From Sphaerolaimus hirsutus (lineage: Eukaryota > Nematoda > Chromadorea > Monhysterida > Sphaerolaimidae): 64,000 nucleotides of DNA. The stretch is from assembly GCA_964036195.1 (NCBI GenBank), contig OZ038452.1, forward strand, positions 30,205,785-30,269,784. Reading direction: 5' to 3'. The number at the start of each line of letters is the position of its first letter. Position 1 is the stretch's first letter. Below are positions 44,260-56,800 of this stretch, piece after piece. The notes under the pieces are model-generated. The model was given only the letters and a program-made list of their open reading frames with translations. It did no database searches and was not told where the DNA came from. The position numbers were made by a program, and so were the translations under genes.

Positions 44260-44400
44260 CACTAGATCGCGCCCGAAATTTCCGAAACCTGTAAATCAGT
44301 TTAGTTGACTATAATGAATGTCTGTCAACAGCAGTTGACAGACTCTTCATTCTGGTGAACTTAAAGCTTATAAAGCTGATTTATCACTTCGCGAAATTAA
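44260..44400. mobile_element. ACTAG foldback MITE, right edge occupied by another element
   Basis: TTTACACACTAGATCGCGCC, GTCAACAGCAGTTGAC at the centre, AATTTCCGAAACC mirrored by TTCGCGAAATTAA. A TATACTC-type element starts six bases beyond. Confidence 0.6.
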
Positions 44401-44405
44401 TACAG

Positions 44406-44654
44406 TATAGTCCAGTTACTTTACACCCTGCACACGTGGTTCCCGCTGGAAGCGTGCCAACTACTATTTTACTCATGCGATTTTCATTAAAAGTTGTAAA
44501 AGGCCATCTCTGTTATAGCGCTATATGTTCACTCATTCACAAAAATTATTTTTTCATCTTTTACACAAAAATCGCATGCTTTAGTATCATTGGCATGCTT
44601 CCAACACGAGACATAAATGACTGCGAGGGCAGAGTATCATGTCCGCCGAGTATA
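44406..44654. mobile_element. TATACTCCGG-family MITE
   Basis: TATAGTCCAGTTACTTTACA to TGTCCGCCGAGTATA. Inner TGGAAGCGTGCCAA pairs with TTGGCATGCTTCCA. Confidence 0.75.
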
Positions 44655-44713
44655 TGAAGGGTGCATGGAGCTAATTGGCTTTATCTCGTCCGTTTTTGAT
44701 GCCCCAAAGTATT

Positions 44714-45138
44714 TACCGTATTACCTCGAAATACCCCCATGGGGGTTTATTATTTCGCCAGCAAAATTTGAGGGGGGGTTAATTCGAGGGGGGGGGTTTA
44801 TTCGAGGGGGGGTTTTATTATTTCGTCAGAAATTTTCGTGAAATTCATAGTAAAGAATACGCTTTTTCATACACAAAAACGGGGAAAAACGTGAGAAAAT
44901 AGGTCATATCTGGGCTATAGGTGTACATCTGTACACAAATGAGCGTATAAGTGTACCTGCGATGCAAATTAGTAATAATAAATACATCATGTACATTGCA
45001 TACATGATGTTCATCATTCAGGAGGGGGGGTATTTCGAGGGGGGGGGGTTTATTATTTCTCCAGCCCATTTTGAGGGGGGGTTATTTCGAGGGGGGGGGT
45101 TAATTCAAGGGGGGGGGATAATTCGAGGTAATACGGTA
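44714..45138. mobile_element. TACCGTATT MITE, family B, reference copy
   Basis: TACCGTATTACCTCGAAATA to ATTCGAGGTAATACGGTA, 425 bp. CCCCCATGGGGG lies next to the left end. The unique middle (TACATTGCATACATGATG) is the uninterrupted version of the site hit at 25436. Confidence 0.85.
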
Positions 45139-45859
45139 GGTACATCTAAATCCACCAGGGGCTAATACAGTAGCGCTGGAAAATTACTTTTAACCTTACT
45201 CTAATCATAACATTTGTCATTTTTACTTTACTTTTCACTTTTCACATGCACTTTTGTCATCTAGCGGAACTGGCACAAGGTGAAGTGTCAAAAGTCTTGT
45301 AAAATATCAAATGTTTTTTTTATTAATGTTTACTCGACGTTGGATTGGAAGTTTTCCATGACATCTTACACGATTTTTGACACTTTCCATGGCAGTTGAC
45401 AGTTTGGCTCCGAAACGCCATACAAAAATGCTACCGTATTTTCACTAATAAAGTCACGCGAAAACAAATTTTACACCAAATTCATATGTACCGCGAACAA
45501 CAATCATCTGATATTTATCTGAAGAATAGAACTACAATTTTTTAAATTTTTTCAGATAGAATATGAATATTTGGGATATTTTCCTCACTAACTCGATAAA
45601 ATTTCCACAAATAATTCACAATCCCCATTGAATCCGCAAACACCAAAACAAATGAAATTCGACAAATTCAAATATTTTACAACATCACATGACCACCCTC
45701 AAATTTTCAAATGCGCCCTGTCATTTCGTGTTTACAGATTTCACTTTTCCACATTTTTCCCGCCCCATTGAAATGTGTGATGGGTAGATCTGTGGACTTA
45801 TGTACATATTTAATACTTACGTCACACTTTTTCTGCCACTCACTTGCCACTCATTCCTT
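45139..45859. other. intergenic; fragments of two MITE families, no gene
   Basis: A right-end-like piece of the GCAAGTGG family (45180-45290) and a family F end TACCGTATTTTCACTAATAA at 45432. Confidence 0.45.
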
Positions 45860-46109
45860 GTATCCTCCGCTTACTTTACACCTTGCACGCGTGGTTCCCG
45901 CTGGAAGTGTGCCAATGATGGTTAGCGCGTGCGAGTTTCATAAAAAGATGACACAATTGATTCTTGTTATAATGTTATTCATTAACATATTCACATCGAT
46001 GAATTTTTTCATCTTTTTACGGAAATCACATGATTAAATAATCATTGGCACGCTTCCAACACGAGACATAAATCAGTGCGAGGGCAGAGTATCATGTACG
46101 CTGAGTATA
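45860..46109. mobile_element. TATACTCCGG-family MITE
   Basis: GTATCCTCCGCTTACTTTAC to TGTACGCTGAGTATA. The core matches 25436-25683 closely. Confidence 0.75.
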
Positions 46110-46117
46110 TACTTATT

Positions 46118-46258
46118 GTCGCTGCACACACTAGTTTATAATGAAACTTTTGAGTTTACTGGAATGAGTTATTTTTACCCTCCGTCAACTGTGGTTTTTT
46201 AGTTGTTTTTTTTTACCGAATTTTTAGTTTTACTGATAGTAAATTAGTGTGTGCAATG
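46118..46258. mobile_element. ACTAGTTTA foldback MITE, short
   Basis: GTCGCTGCACACACTAGTTT and the mirrored AAATTAGTGTGTGCAATGTC. GTCAACTG half-centre present. Confidence 0.6.
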
Positions 46259-46508
46259 TCAATGGACTGAAGTCTCTACGAAGAATGTCACCGTATTTTG
46301 GTGAATAAAGTGAAATGAAAACTCATGCATCAAATTCACCTATACTGGGAGCAATGTCTTCGAATGTGATTAGAAGAAACTGATTTCATTTTGCTTTTCA
46401 TTCTGCTAGAGACAGTCCCACACCTTGTAAAATGTGACGTAAAGTGTCAAATGTTTTGTAAAATGTCATGCAAATTTTCTTGTAGACTATACTAGATTCC
46501 TTGTAGAC

Positions 46509-46970
46509 TACCGTATTTCCTCGAAATACCCCCCGGGCCCGGGGGGTGATTGTTTCATAGTGGTCCCGAGAGGGGGGGGGGGGTTAAACGAGGGGGGGTA
46601 TTTCGAGGGGGGGGGGGTTATTATTTCACAAGAAAAATTTTCAAATCCCAGTACGAAATTGTCTCTGAAACGTACGCAGACGTCAAAAAATACAACAAAA
46701 ACCACCATTTATAAGGTTATGTAGACTAATTTTAGTATGTAGACGGTATAAACACTGTTCTAACGTGATTACGACATTGTTTTAACGTGTGTTCTGCACT
46801 ACGCCGAACACAAACTGCAGTATTTGTCATGTACGTTCTCTTTACACTCAATCTGGGGGGGGTATTTCGAGGGGGGCGGGTGATTGTTTCATAGTGGTCT
46901 CGAGAGGGGGGGGGGGGTCAAACGAGGGGGGGGGTATTTCGAGGGGGGGGTATTTCGAGGAAATACGGTA
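46509..46970. mobile_element. TACCGTATT MITE, family A' (full copy)
   Basis: TACCGTATTTCCTCGAAATA to TTTCGAGGAAATACGGTA, 462 bp. Three or more GGGGGGTATTTCGAGG units at the right end. The middle (CAACAAAAACCACCATTTATA, ACGTTCTCTTTACACTCAA) is a distant cousin of family A. Confidence 0.82.
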
Positions 46971-47229
46971 TATTACTATTTACTATTTTACATTGTTATG
47001 TTATAACACATTTTTCTCTATAATTTTCAAATTTCAACGAGTGGCAAATGAGCGTAAAAAGCATAGATATATACATTCACTTTTTTCACTTCCACCCATT
47101 GTGTTTCGTTTATTAACGTCAGTACAATAAACATTACTGTGATTCAACACGGGAACCACAGGGGCCAGATCCAATTGTAAGGTAAGGCGCACGTAAGCTG
47201 CCCTAAAAGCCATTGTCCCCAGGCGCCCT

Positions 47230-47420
47230 AGTTGACGGGTATTTCTCAAAAATACTCACATTTACGTTTTCCAGGGAAAAAGTACGTTTACTCACATTTA
47301 CTCATGCATGAGTAAATGTAAAAAATAACTTTACGTTTTCTGTACTCAGGGGGTGAGTAAAAAATAAGTACTTTACGTTTACATATACTTCGAATAAGTT
47401 CGGTACTTTGAACAACTCTG
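47230..47420. mobile_element. CAGAGTTGTT element, left end missing
   Basis: TACTTTACGTTTAC and GAGTAAATGTAAAAAATA repeats, ending ACTTTGAACAACTCTG. Cousin of 1785-2151. Confidence 0.6.
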
Positions 47421-47555
47421 GAGTTTACCGGAATGAGGAGTTCGCTAGCTACTGTGGAGGGAGATCGAAAATGATTCATTCTGGTAAACTCAAATCTTTT
47501 GAAAAAATATTTATCAGTTCCCGAAATTTCCGCCGTCAACTAGTGTGTACAGTCA
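47421..47555. mobile_element. ACTAGT-type foldback, abutting
   Basis: GAGTTTACCGGAATGAGGAG and the mirrored TCATTCTGGTAAACTCAAA; the right end has CGTCAACTAGTGTG. Confidence 0.55.
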
Positions 47556-48217
47556 CATTAGTGCAATTTTTCTTGTATTTATTATTCGTGTGTCAAGCGC
47601 TTCCTAGGTTCTAATTGTCTCTGGACCCAGATAAAAATGGCGCGCCGTTTTTATGGTGTTTTGCGGAAATCCAAGTCATCAGTTTGATGCGACGCCATTT
47701 TTTGGCGCTGGCGCCAATTTTCCAGGGGATTTTTTTTCCGGTAGAAAGAACTCTTTTCTGTTGACTGTTGACCTTTCTGAAATCTGGAGGGTGGAATTTC
47801 AATTGTCTGTCTGTATTTAGATTTTGCCTCTGTCAAATTCACTTTTATTTGCGTTGCGTTATTTTTGCGGATGGATTTGTCGCAGTTTCCTGTGTACACC
47901 TGTAAAGTGCGTCAAGTGACGAATATTTCCTATTTTTGAGGTGTGTGTGAAGTTTCAAATTTTCAATTCGAATTTTTATGCTTTACTCGTATTTTATGGT
48001 CTACTCGGCACTTTCATAACTTTCATACCACCCTTAATTTTTGTCTATCGCTTGTCCATTTTTTGTATTGGCGCCGCAATTTCCGCGTGAATCACCGATC
48101 GAAAACAACTCTGAAAACTGAAGTCATGAAATCGAAAACAACATGAATTTTTGGCAATCTTTCCCTTAAAAATGTGCTTTGGTCGCATGACAAACATTTT
48201 CGATGAGTTTCAGTGTT
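47556..48217. other. intergenic, no gene
   Basis: GGCGCGCC and GGCGCTGGCGCC words at 47640-47720; otherwise AT-rich. Minus-strand frames over 47611-47899 lack support. Confidence 0.4.
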
Positions 48218-48670
48218 GTGGCCGCGCACACTTTTACACCATCAAATTTTGGGAAACTCATAAATCTGTTTTTAACACATTTGAGTTTATACTCCGGTTA
48301 CTTTACACCTCGCACGCGTGGTTCCCGCTGGAAGTGTGCCAACGATGGTTAAAGCATGCGAGTTTCATAAAAAGATAAAAAAATTGATTGTTGTTATAAC
48401 GTTATTCATTAACATATTCATATCGATGAATTTTTTTAATCTTTTTACGGAAATCGCATGATTTAATAATCATTGGCACGCTTCCAACACGAGACAAAAA
48501 TCAGTGCGAGGGCAGAGTATCATGTTTACGCCGAGTATACCACAATGTGTGATTTTTGATCGCCGTCAACTGGAGTTGCCAAACTCCTCATTTTGGTGAA
48601 CTCAAATCCGTTAAAAACAGATTTACGAGTTTCTCATATTTTGGTGGTGAACTCGTGTTCGCAGCGCCAT
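48218..48670. mobile_element. ACTAGT-type foldback split by a TATACTCCGG MITE
   Basis: Left arm TTTTGGGAAACTCATAAATC is mirrored by GATTTACGAGTTTCTCATA. Host TTTGAGTTTA is cut at TA and resumes TACCACAATG after the insert 48298-48539. Confidence 0.75.
48298..48539. mobile_element. TATACTCCGG MITE nested in a foldback
   Basis: TATACTCCGGTTACTTTACA to TTTACGCCGAGTATA. Rejoining the host at a single TA restores GAGTTTACC, the sequence found in other copies of the host repeat: a second proof of TA duplication. Confidence 0.85.
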
Positions 48671-48672
48671 TT

Positions 48673-49262
48673 CGTTGGTCTGAATTTTTACACTGTAATA
48701 TTTAGAAATCGGCTAGCCTTTTGGCATGTTAAGGTTCCCATTTCTTACTTTCGCGTGGTCTTCTTAAAAACTTTGCATTCACATGATTTTAGATTTTTGA
48801 TGGATTTCTGTTGTGATTTTGAAAGTTGGCACAATAATTTTTGAGCAAATATTTTTTTAATTTTGATTTTAGCATTTGATTTGAATCCGGATACAGTAGA
48901 ACGTTTGTATAGTTTTTATCAGATTCTAAAAACTTATTAACATTTTTTGATAAAATTCAGACAACAATTCAAATTTCCGAGAAATATTTACAGGGTATTT
49001 TTACCTGAAATTTTACTTCAGACTTCACTGGCGATTTGAAACTTTTCGCTTGCAGTCTACCTGAAACTTGAAACTTGACAATGACAGATACTTTCTATTT
49101 GGTATATTTGGTACTGGAGTTTTTAGAACTAACTCCGTCAACTGATTTTTTGTGGAAACTGAAAATTATGGAGAGTGTTTTTGATTAAGATTATTGATGT
49201 CGTTTGATGACATTTTATGAATTCCTCCTTGGTGACATATAGTTCCGAAAATATCATAAAAT
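48673..49262. other. intergenic AT-rich DNA, no gene
   Basis: No end, repeat or convincing frame seen. Confidence 0.4.
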
Positions 49263-49676
49263 GAAATACCCCCAGGGGGTTTATTTTTTCAGAGTGGAAA
49301 TTTTGAGGGGGATGTTTCGAAGGGGGGTTTATTCGAGAGGGGGGGGGCTTATTCGAGGGGGGGTATAATTTCGTCAGAAAATTTCGTGAAATTCATAGTG
49401 TAGAATACGGCTTTACATACCCAAAAACGGTAATAAACGTATCCAAATAGGATATATCGGGACATATAAACGTACATCTGTAAACAACTTTGCGTATATG
49501 TCTACCTGGGATGCCAAACAACATAGATAAATACATCATGTACATTGAATACATGATGTACATCATTCCAGACGGGGGTATTTCAAGGGGGGTTATTTTT
49601 TCGTCAGCTCGAAAATACCTCGGGGTATTTTGAGGGGGGTTTATTCCAGGGGGGGGTATTTCGGGGAAATACGGTA
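49263..49676. mobile_element. TACCGTATT MITE, family B, left terminus lost
   Basis: GAAATACCCCCAGGGGG at the left without TACCGT; TACATGATGTACATCATTCC in the middle; ends TTTCGGGGAAATACGGTA. Confidence 0.68.
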
Positions 49677-49786
49677 GCTTCACCAAAAACACTTTGCAAA
49701 ATTCCCAGGTTACAAAATTCCCCCTCCTCAAAATCTGCATTCTGAAAAAAATAAACCTCGTGGAGGTATTTCGAGGAAATACGGTA
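49677..49786. mobile_element. second right end of a TACCGTATT element
   Basis: CATTCTGAAAAAAATAAACC then TTTCGAGGAAATACGGTA. No matching left end, so a fragment. Confidence 0.5.
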
Positions 49787-50709
49787 GTATATTTCACTCA
49801 CCATGGTGAATTTGGCGCACAATTTTAACGTCACTTTATTCATCAAATTACGGTAACATTATTAGGATATTTCAACAAAATTCTGGGGCGAAATTCAATA
49901 TGCGGGACACTTTTATCGGGCAGCCCAAACCAATATGTGTGAATTTATACGCTGCCCGATTAGGTAAATTTTGGTTTCTAAAAAATTATTTTAGACCGGC
50001 TGCAAGACATTTGTCCGTTTGTCCAAAAAACGTGTCTGGCCAATTAAAGTTCCCCATTCTACCTTTTTTACTTTTTTTTTGCGTGAAAAATACCAGCCGA
50101 AAGTGTTATGATATATCTACGAATCTGAAAAATTATATTTTTTTGGATTTTTGTTGATTTTATTTTACGTGTCAATCACTGAAACTGTAAAGTGACGGGT
50201 AAAGTTTCATATGTAGCCTGTTTGAATGCGTTTTTTCTCAATTCGGTCACATTCCCTATCCGCTATGAAATTTTAGCAGTTAAAAGACTAATGTGTTATT
50301 TCTGTCTCATTTTCGCTAGCGTCAAGAAATTCCTAGTGACTCAAAAATTAATAGGTGAGAAAATATCAAACAATCCGATTTTAACTACAATTCATCGCCC
50401 AGTGTTTCACATTTTTCTCACGTGATTACTATAATATCAAATGAATTATCACACGAAATGTGATTTTCAAATGCCGCATGACAAAACTTTTAAAACATCT
50501 TAAATATCCATCAAAAATTTCAATTGCACAAAATTTCAAAAGTTAAACATTCACATTCCAAAAAACTCTAAATATCCCACCATCACGCAGCCCTACAAAC
50601 CCTACATTCCTAAAAGCCCTACAAAAATCCCTACTGTTTATTTTCACTAGGGAACCAAAAAAAATAATGACTACAAAAGTAGGGCATCAGAAATAATGGG
50701 GCATTCAAA

Positions 50710-50854
50710 ATGAGTGCCTCCATTACATCATTGGAAACAAATAGTGTCGCAAATAATAATAGCATTAGTAATACATGCGACAACACTAATGTCAAGGGCA
50801 ATAGTTTGGTTTCCCCTGGACAGAGATCTAGCACTTCTGGGAGAAGTGTCAGTG
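50710..50854 (+). CDS. gene 2, exon 1 (start codon)
   Basis: ATG at 50710 is the first Met after an in-frame TAG at 50680. Residues 1-49 are Ser/Asn-rich ([19 protein letters not shown]). Donor GTG|GTTGGT leaves phase 1, completed to Gly by exon 2. Any 5' UTR exons further upstream are not identified. Confidence 0.7.
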
Positions 50855-53800
50855 GTTGGTTTAAAAAAGATTTGTAATTTTTGTGTGCCAGTCTCGCACC
50901 CTGTAAGTCTGAAAGCGTGTCAAATGTCTTGTAAAATTTCATACAAAGTTGTCAAATGTCATGCAAGATGTCATAAGTGCAGTTAATGAATTTTTCCTCT
51001 TATTTTAATTGGCACTTTAGATGACATTTCAGACTTTACATGACATTTGACACTTTACTTTACACTTTACGGGGTGCAAGACTGCACTTTGGTCTGGTTC
51101 GACTACATAAGAATGGTAATAGGAGCTGCGTATAGTTATTTAATGTTTTTTTAATGCTAATATCCGTGTGACTGAGATGTGTTGTTGTGTTTTTCTTCCA
51201 GTTTTCAGGTCTACATGTATTTACTAGAGTAAAACATCCAAATATGGGGGGGGGGGCTTCACATGCCTTCCCAAGCACCCCCAGAACCCCCACCCCCAAA
51301 CTTCCACCCCCCCCCCCCCTTCCAGGTTTAAACCTATCGAACCCTTCAAGCAGTGGCAACGCGTCCAGAAAGCGCATTTGTGAATATTGTCTGAAAGTGT
51401 GTTCTAGTAGCAGCGCGCTTTTGTATCACACGAGGTTGCACACTGGGGAACGGCCGTACGTGTGCGATGTGTGCACCAAGGGATTTATACAGGTGTGTAT
51501 CACTTATCACTTTGCTGTCACTTTATACCGTATTTCTTTTAATAGAAGGGCGCCCTTCTATTTTTTCGTCAACTTTTTTATCCGCTCTTCTATTGGAGAC
51601 ACCCTTCTATTGGAGACACCCTTCTATTGGAGACTGCCCTTCTATTGGAGACAGCTCTTCTATTTTTTCAACTTTCCAGTCAATCTTTTTCAAGTTCTGC
51701 CAAGGTTTTTCAAAGTGCTACGTCACTGACAGTTTATGTATTGACGATACATAGAGTTCATTCAACATTTGACGTTAAAATAGTACAAAATCAATGGACC
51801 AAAGCCATTAAATCACAGCGTTCGCTGATATTTGTTATTGTTATGCATTTGGCACAATTCAGGCACTTTTTGTACCTTCTATTGGAGACCGCCCTTCTAT
51901 TTATTTCGTTGCCCAAATTAAGTCGAAAAAGTGTACATTCTATTGGAGACGCCCTTCTATTGGAGACCCGCCCTTCTATTAGAAGAAATATGGTAACTTG
52001 ATTTGAGTTGAGTTGGTGGATAAGTGGTAGGAAATGTGATGCATCTAAGTGAAGTTATACCTAAGTGTTAATTAATAATGGAACACGCTCTAGAAAAAAG
52101 TGTTTCAATTTGTGAGTGTTTTTTATAAATGTTTTGAATTTCTTCCAAAAATAGTTTTTAAATTTTCATATTTTTTGAAATACTTTTCAAATTTTCAATT
52201 GTTTTCTAGTTGATTAAATTTTGTTGGGTCTGGGTGTGGTGGCACTAGGCATCCAAGTGCAGGAAAGTAAAGTTGATTTGATGGACTTGATGACAATCTA
52301 AGAATTCGGTTGTTGTTAAAAAATGAAAAAAACAATTGTACTAAAAATACAGTGTACACATTCAAGTAAAAGTGAATATGTTTAATGGCTGTACAAAGTA
52401 ACTCCCAAAATTGTACACAGTAACTGCCCAAAAAATGAAACCTAAAATTGCAGAAAGTGCATCTGCAGCGGCACTTGGAATCGAATCACGGACGGTCACA
52501 CAGTCTCTCTGAATTGAGCCCAATTCCAATTTCAAGACAAACCTCCACAACTAACACAAGTGGAAATCAAACCCAATCAGGAGGTAGCCAGCTGCCGCAG
52601 GCTAGTGGACTTGAGCAGGTGGGTGTTTTGAAAAAGTTTTTTTTAGAATAAAAAAACTTGTTCTGCTTTGTTTTCTTGTTGATGTTTTGGTGTGGAAAAG
52701 TTTCATTTTCCATCATTGGAATGATTTTCAAGCAATAAGTAGGGATAAAATTTTATGTTCACTTGTCACACTTTTAGTGAGAAGTAAAATGACAAGCACA
52801 CATTCAACTACTGATGACAATGACAATCAAATGACAAGTTCACTTGTGTACAACTTTGCGTATATTTTACCTGTAACATAACAGTGTGTAGAATTGCTTG
52901 TGAAGTTCTGTATCACATTTCATACAGAATTTCAAGTTCAAAATGCCCTGTAAAATGTTTAACATTGTCGATTTTCTGATCCTCAAAAAAGCTTCTACAT
53001 AAAATCCAAAATGTCTGGGCAGAACAAAATTTGTTTCATAGTATACTCAGCGGACCGCATGCTATGCATTTTTCGGAAGGAAACACTCCATCATGACGTC
53101 ATCATTAATAAAACAAAAATAATTCCAGCAAAAAAAATAAACATCTCGGGAAAAAACATTCCACGTTTGTACGCGACTCCGCCTTTAAAAAATTTTTTTT
53201 TTCTTTTTGTGAAAGTGCATACATAAGTATTCAGCTCGCGCATTATCGACCAAGACATAAATAATTTTGGGCGCATACTTTGCGGTCCGCCGAGTATACT
53301 TCATCTTTCATCACTTCAAAAAATACTTACATTATTGGAAATTTGAATATTGTTCTTTGCCATTACTTGAATGCAATGTTATTATCCTTATGTTGGTAAA
53401 GTTGACGTCTTCATTGATTCTTAGAACTGACAGATAACATCCCTCAAATGCCCCTCCCCCACCCAGGTCACCCCTAACTCAAACTCCAAATTGACACCAG
53501 GCTCAAGCCACGCGCTGGTCTCACCCAATGTGCCATTGGCGCTGGCACCAAACTTGATTGGCTCCAATTTTTCTGTGCCAACTGACATGACACCAGTGAG
53601 TAGATTGCTCTCTGCTGGCGCTGGTGCCACAAATAATAATAATTCAATTGTTGGAATCAGTAGGGGGAGTAGGGTGGAACAGTTGGCTGATCAGTTGATG
53701 ATGTCTAAAGGGGAGGGTCCCCAGGTTTGAGGGATTTTTTTATTATTTTCTTGTTGTTTTTTGAGTGGTTGGTGTGAAGTAGATAGGCAGGCAGGGGAAG

Positions 53801-56800
53801 TTGCAAGTGCAAGCACAGCGGAAATGACATGTTCAAAATTCACAAAAAATATCAACTTGTGTGTAAAAAATATCCAAGATAAAATGTGTTTGATTTTAAA
53901 ATTTGAGAATTACAAAGAGAAATGTTATGGCAGCTGGATACACACTTTTACACACAACATGAACATTGCATACCCAGCACCATAATACTCAAACAACCCT
54001 CCACTCAGACCCTAGAATGTGTAAAGTGTGGTGAGCGCCTGCCGAATGCCCCAGCACTTCAATTGCACATAGCTCTGAAACATGCCAATGGCCTGCCAAA
54101 TGCCAATGCAGCAGCATTGGCATCACTGAATTCCCTGCCAGCAAGTATGGCAGCTGGAGGGGGTGGTGGTGGCCTACTGGCACCTGCTGCTACACAGCAT
54201 ACACAGGTTTGGCTGGGGGTTTGGGGGTATTTGAGTGGGGAAGAGAGACAATTGGGGTGGAAAGTCTTGTTATAAATGGGCTCAATCCATAAAATGAAAA
54301 TTGAATATTTATGGAATGTTTTCCTGGTAATTGTATAATTTTATGACCTTTTCAGAATTTCTTGGTTTTCATATGGCAAGTGTACTAAAACCACAACAAA
54401 ATTCAAAAATGACATCACAACAAAATGATATCACAATGATATTGAGTTTGCCAGAAAAAATTGATTTATTGAGCTGATGAACCTGTTGCACTATTCTAAT
54501 TCTACTTTCCATAATTCAGGGTACCAACATCCTGCTAAACACCTTTATCCTGAACACAATGTTGGCAAAGATCCAGGCTCAAGCACAACTGAGTGCAGCA
54601 GCACAGCAGCATCACCAAAACCAAACATCCAATCACCAACAATCAGCCGCAATGATCTTGGGTCAAAATCAAAATCATGAAACAGTAGACAACTCTAGCT
54701 CAGCAGTGGACATCCCAATCAATGCAGAAAGTGTGGACAGGCCCACTGATTTGACTGCCAAGGGTGGCAGAAATAGAATCCCTTCTGCATTGAATTTAGC
54801 TGAAAATAGTGGCATGGGGGCATTTCAGACTCTTGCGAGTCCTGGAAATCAACAGTTTGGTGGGGGTAATGAGGATACTAGCACCCCCACATCACAGCAA
54901 CACAATAAGACACCATCAAGTAGAGCAGAGGCTGTCAAGGTTAGATCCTTTGATGGATACTTTGGGCATTTTTGGTTATTTTGTATTCAAGGTTTTTGTT
55001 TATGAAGTTTTAGTTGGGGTGAAGTAGCATGAAGCAAAAAATTCATTGTCATTATCATTATTTAGTAGTGACTAGTGTCTACTGATGTAGACATGGCACC
55101 CAGGGGGGAATTTCTACATTTTGCAAAGTTATAATTAGTGGTATAAGTCTTGTTTCAATTGTCAAGTAATCTTGATAATAACAGGTGTTTAACTATGACA
55201 TCTCCCCAAGTTTACTGTGACTTCAAGTGTAGAATCTATTTATTACTTAACATTCAGGTTCTATAAACATGCATCACTTCTCCACTTCAAATTAGGAAAA
55301 ATCAATAAATCAAAAAGTGACTCCTATAACTTTCTGCTTTTTCCAATAAAAGGTCATGAAAAAATTAACTCAACCATTCCCAATTTTCAGTGTGGCCAAT
55401 GTGATGCCTCATTCTATGGGCAAATAGCTTTCTTGGAACATGTTTTCGAGGCACATGGAGTTTCTCAGTCACATGTCCCTGCCCAATCAACATTGACTCC
55501 AGATGTCCATACTGACACTGGAAACAATGCTGGTTCACATTCCAGTGAAATGGCTGTTGACCACGATAATGAGAATATGGTGGCTGAAGATTTGAGCAGC
55601 AGTGGTGCTGGAAAAATGGTGAAAAAGTGAGTGTTTGGTGTTTTTGGGGGAGAAAAAGAAGTGTGTATTTTTCAGACCATTGCAAAGTATTTTTTTTCCA
55701 ATAATACTATACATATATTATATTTGAGTAGCTTAATAGGGATTTCGTCACTATTTCGACTGTCGATCAAATATGTGATGCTAAAAAGTTACACTTTCAT
55801 GTATTTATATATGACACCAGGTAGATTCACTCCATGCATTTTCCATTCTAAATGCATTTGAATTTGTATTTGCATATTTTAATTGAGAGTTGAAAGTGTA
55901 TCATATTTTCATTACAGCTTTTTACTTAATTCATACTCATTTTCTGTGTAAAATGGTAGTGCAAAATTTATTCATCTCAAGAACCTGTGGCAGTGTTTTT
56001 GACCACATGAAGCTCTGAAATAACACAACCCATAGTAAAATCCATTTTACCTGCAGACCACCAGTAAATAGTACTCCTGCCAAAACGAGCAGTACAGCAT
56101 ATGCACAATGTCCACAATGTCTCAAAGAATGTGGCTCTCCTGTAGCCCTGGTCTTGCATCTGAGAACACATTTGTCCAAACAGAGCACCAGGGTGTATGA
56201 GTGTCCACATTGTGACAGGACTTTTAACCATGGCAATAGTTTGAAGATTCATATGTTGACACACAGGGCTGCTGGACCAAAGCCACATGCATGTAGGGTG
56301 TGCTCAAAAAGTGAGTTTTCAAGGGTTGTTTTAAAGGGAAGATACAAACTTTTGGTTAAATGTGAAAAAATGATATAGAGTTAACCTGTCATAAGACAGG
56401 CAAACTTTCTCAGTCCATGAAAAATATTTGTTCACATTTTAGCCTGTTCATTGTAATTTTTGTACCACAATCATTGCAGCATTCTCCACCACAAGAACAC
56501 TAAAAGTGCACATGATGATACACACTGGTGAAAGGCCATATGGCTGCAAATTTTGTGGGCGCCGCTTTATACAACAAATTCACCTGTTGCGACATATCAG
56601 GTCACACATAAGGAGGGGCAGCCCCAATGATGTTGGTGCTGGCAGGAAGCCAAATGGTGTTGAGAAACACCCTAGGAGGAGGTAGGTGTTTGTGACCTTT
56701 TGCAATGTGTTTGACAGAGTTTAAGAGTTTTTTAGATCATCTCATGATTTCCAGACTGTCCACCAGCAGCACCCTTGGTCTGGGTGCCAGATTGGACAGA

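Noticed and set aside
51187..51325. Extension of zinc-finger exon 2 to a Met at 51187
   Set aside because: The added residues are translation of intron sequence with G and C runs; the acceptor at 51325 and the phase from exon 1 fit better.
52195..52550. Minus-strand frames of 62-78 codons overlapping exon 3
   Set aside because: Shadows of the plus-strand exon and intron; no splice signals on the minus strand.
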